DNA from: Agrypnia vestita | Taxonomy: Eukaryota > Arthropoda > Insecta > Trichoptera > Phryganeidae | Length of the DNA stretch: 64,000 nucleotides | Direction of reading: 5' to 3' | NCBI GenBank assembly: GCA_016648135.1 | Contig: JADDOH010024920.1 | Span: 38,196-102,195 of the forward strand | Shown here: piece after piece, positions 63,601-64,000 of the stretch | How the letters are laid out: every line of letters starts with the position of its first letter | Numbering within the stretch: position 1 is the first letter of the stretch | Translations under genes and position numbers: made by a program | Notes under the pieces: generated by a model | Told to the model about the DNA's origin: nothing | Database searches by the model: none | Seen by the model: the letters and a program-made list of their open reading frames with translations, nothing else

Positions 63601-64000
63601 AGATACATACAAATAAAAATATTTTGATTAATGAAGTTTATTGGCTTCATTAATGTTGTGAATAAATCAATTTAGTTACTACAGCACGGAGACGAAAATT
63701 TGAATTGAAAAAATATTTACACGTACCTACATGTCTAGGGAAATTTTCATTCATATTATTTTAGCCCTTATTTTAAAATGCTGAAAATAGCCCATCAATG
63801 GGAAATTAATGTTTTTCTTTAACCCTTAACCAAAAAATCATTAATTACCTTAATAAACCTTTATTATTTACAAACAAGTAAAGAATCAGTTGAATCGCTC
63901 TCTTTTTACTCCCTTTATTTTAACTCGTGGCATCTGCTTGTCTTCTTGTATTCTTATCTGACGAAAAAACTTTGGATCCATTTAAAACCCCCTTTCCGTG
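63601..64000. other. AT-rich stretch, nothing recognised
   Basis: No supported feature up to the window end. Confidence 0.45.

Overview
The window is eukaryotic nuclear DNA, almost certainly from an arthropod and most likely an insect. It is strongly AT-rich, has no operon-like coding layout, and is packed with decayed copies of typical insect mobile elements: non-LTR retrotransposons, a Penelope-like retroelement, Helitrons, hAT, piggyBac, mariner and Tc1-type foldback elements, and tRNA-derived SINEs. It also carries a short run of TTAGG, the arthropod telomere unit. I cannot name the order or species. The best description is a gene-poor region, perhaps a very large intron or an intergenic desert.

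Host genes. The only stretch I would defend as a possible host coding exon is a minus-strand terminal exon at 35286-35510 (74 codons and a stop, preceded by a splice-acceptor-like CAG and followed by an AATAAA). A small Ala-rich reading segment in a GC-rich patch (4405-4463) is a weaker candidate first exon. Several GC-rich, non-repetitive islands look regulatory rather than coding: three carry a perfect TGACGTCA site (9256, 13771, 19063), and others lie near 11180, 36830, 41815 and 53690.

Layout. 1-9.3 kb: a Helitron 3' end, two copies of a LINE 3' end, a 675-bp hAT element with target duplication, and a LINE tail interrupted by a second hAT element. 9.3-22 kb: promoter-like clusters, hammerhead-ribozyme motifs, a long-hairpin Tc1-type element, a palindromic unit with an unknown ORF, two TTAA-flanked elements and a 610-bp foldback element. 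22-33 kb: Helitron minisatellites, SINE heads, a Helitron nested in a LINE tail, a hAT element with perfect 8-bp target duplication, a Helitron with tRNA-like insert, and a 117-bp satellite of about nine units. 33-45 kb: a piggyBac deletion derivative, the candidate exon, LINE remnants, two mariner transposase remnants and a solo LTR nested in an older repeat. 45-64 kb: a LINE nested in a Helitron, a 105-bp satellite, Penelope-like copies with hammerhead motifs, a LINE whose catalytic-motif coding segment is amplified as six 112-bp tandem units, more LINE tails and a structured GC-rich hairpin.

Nothing here works together as a pathway. The biology is that of layered transposition, and several insertions can be ordered in time from target duplications and interrupted host copies. 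The most interesting signals are (i) repeated minimal type I hammerhead ribozyme motifs, two of them downstream of Penelope-like GIY-YIG endonuclease coding remnants, (ii) the tandem array made from the reverse-transcriptase YADD-box segment, organised as 224-bp dimers, and (iii) a Helitron family that carries an inverted tRNA-like module.
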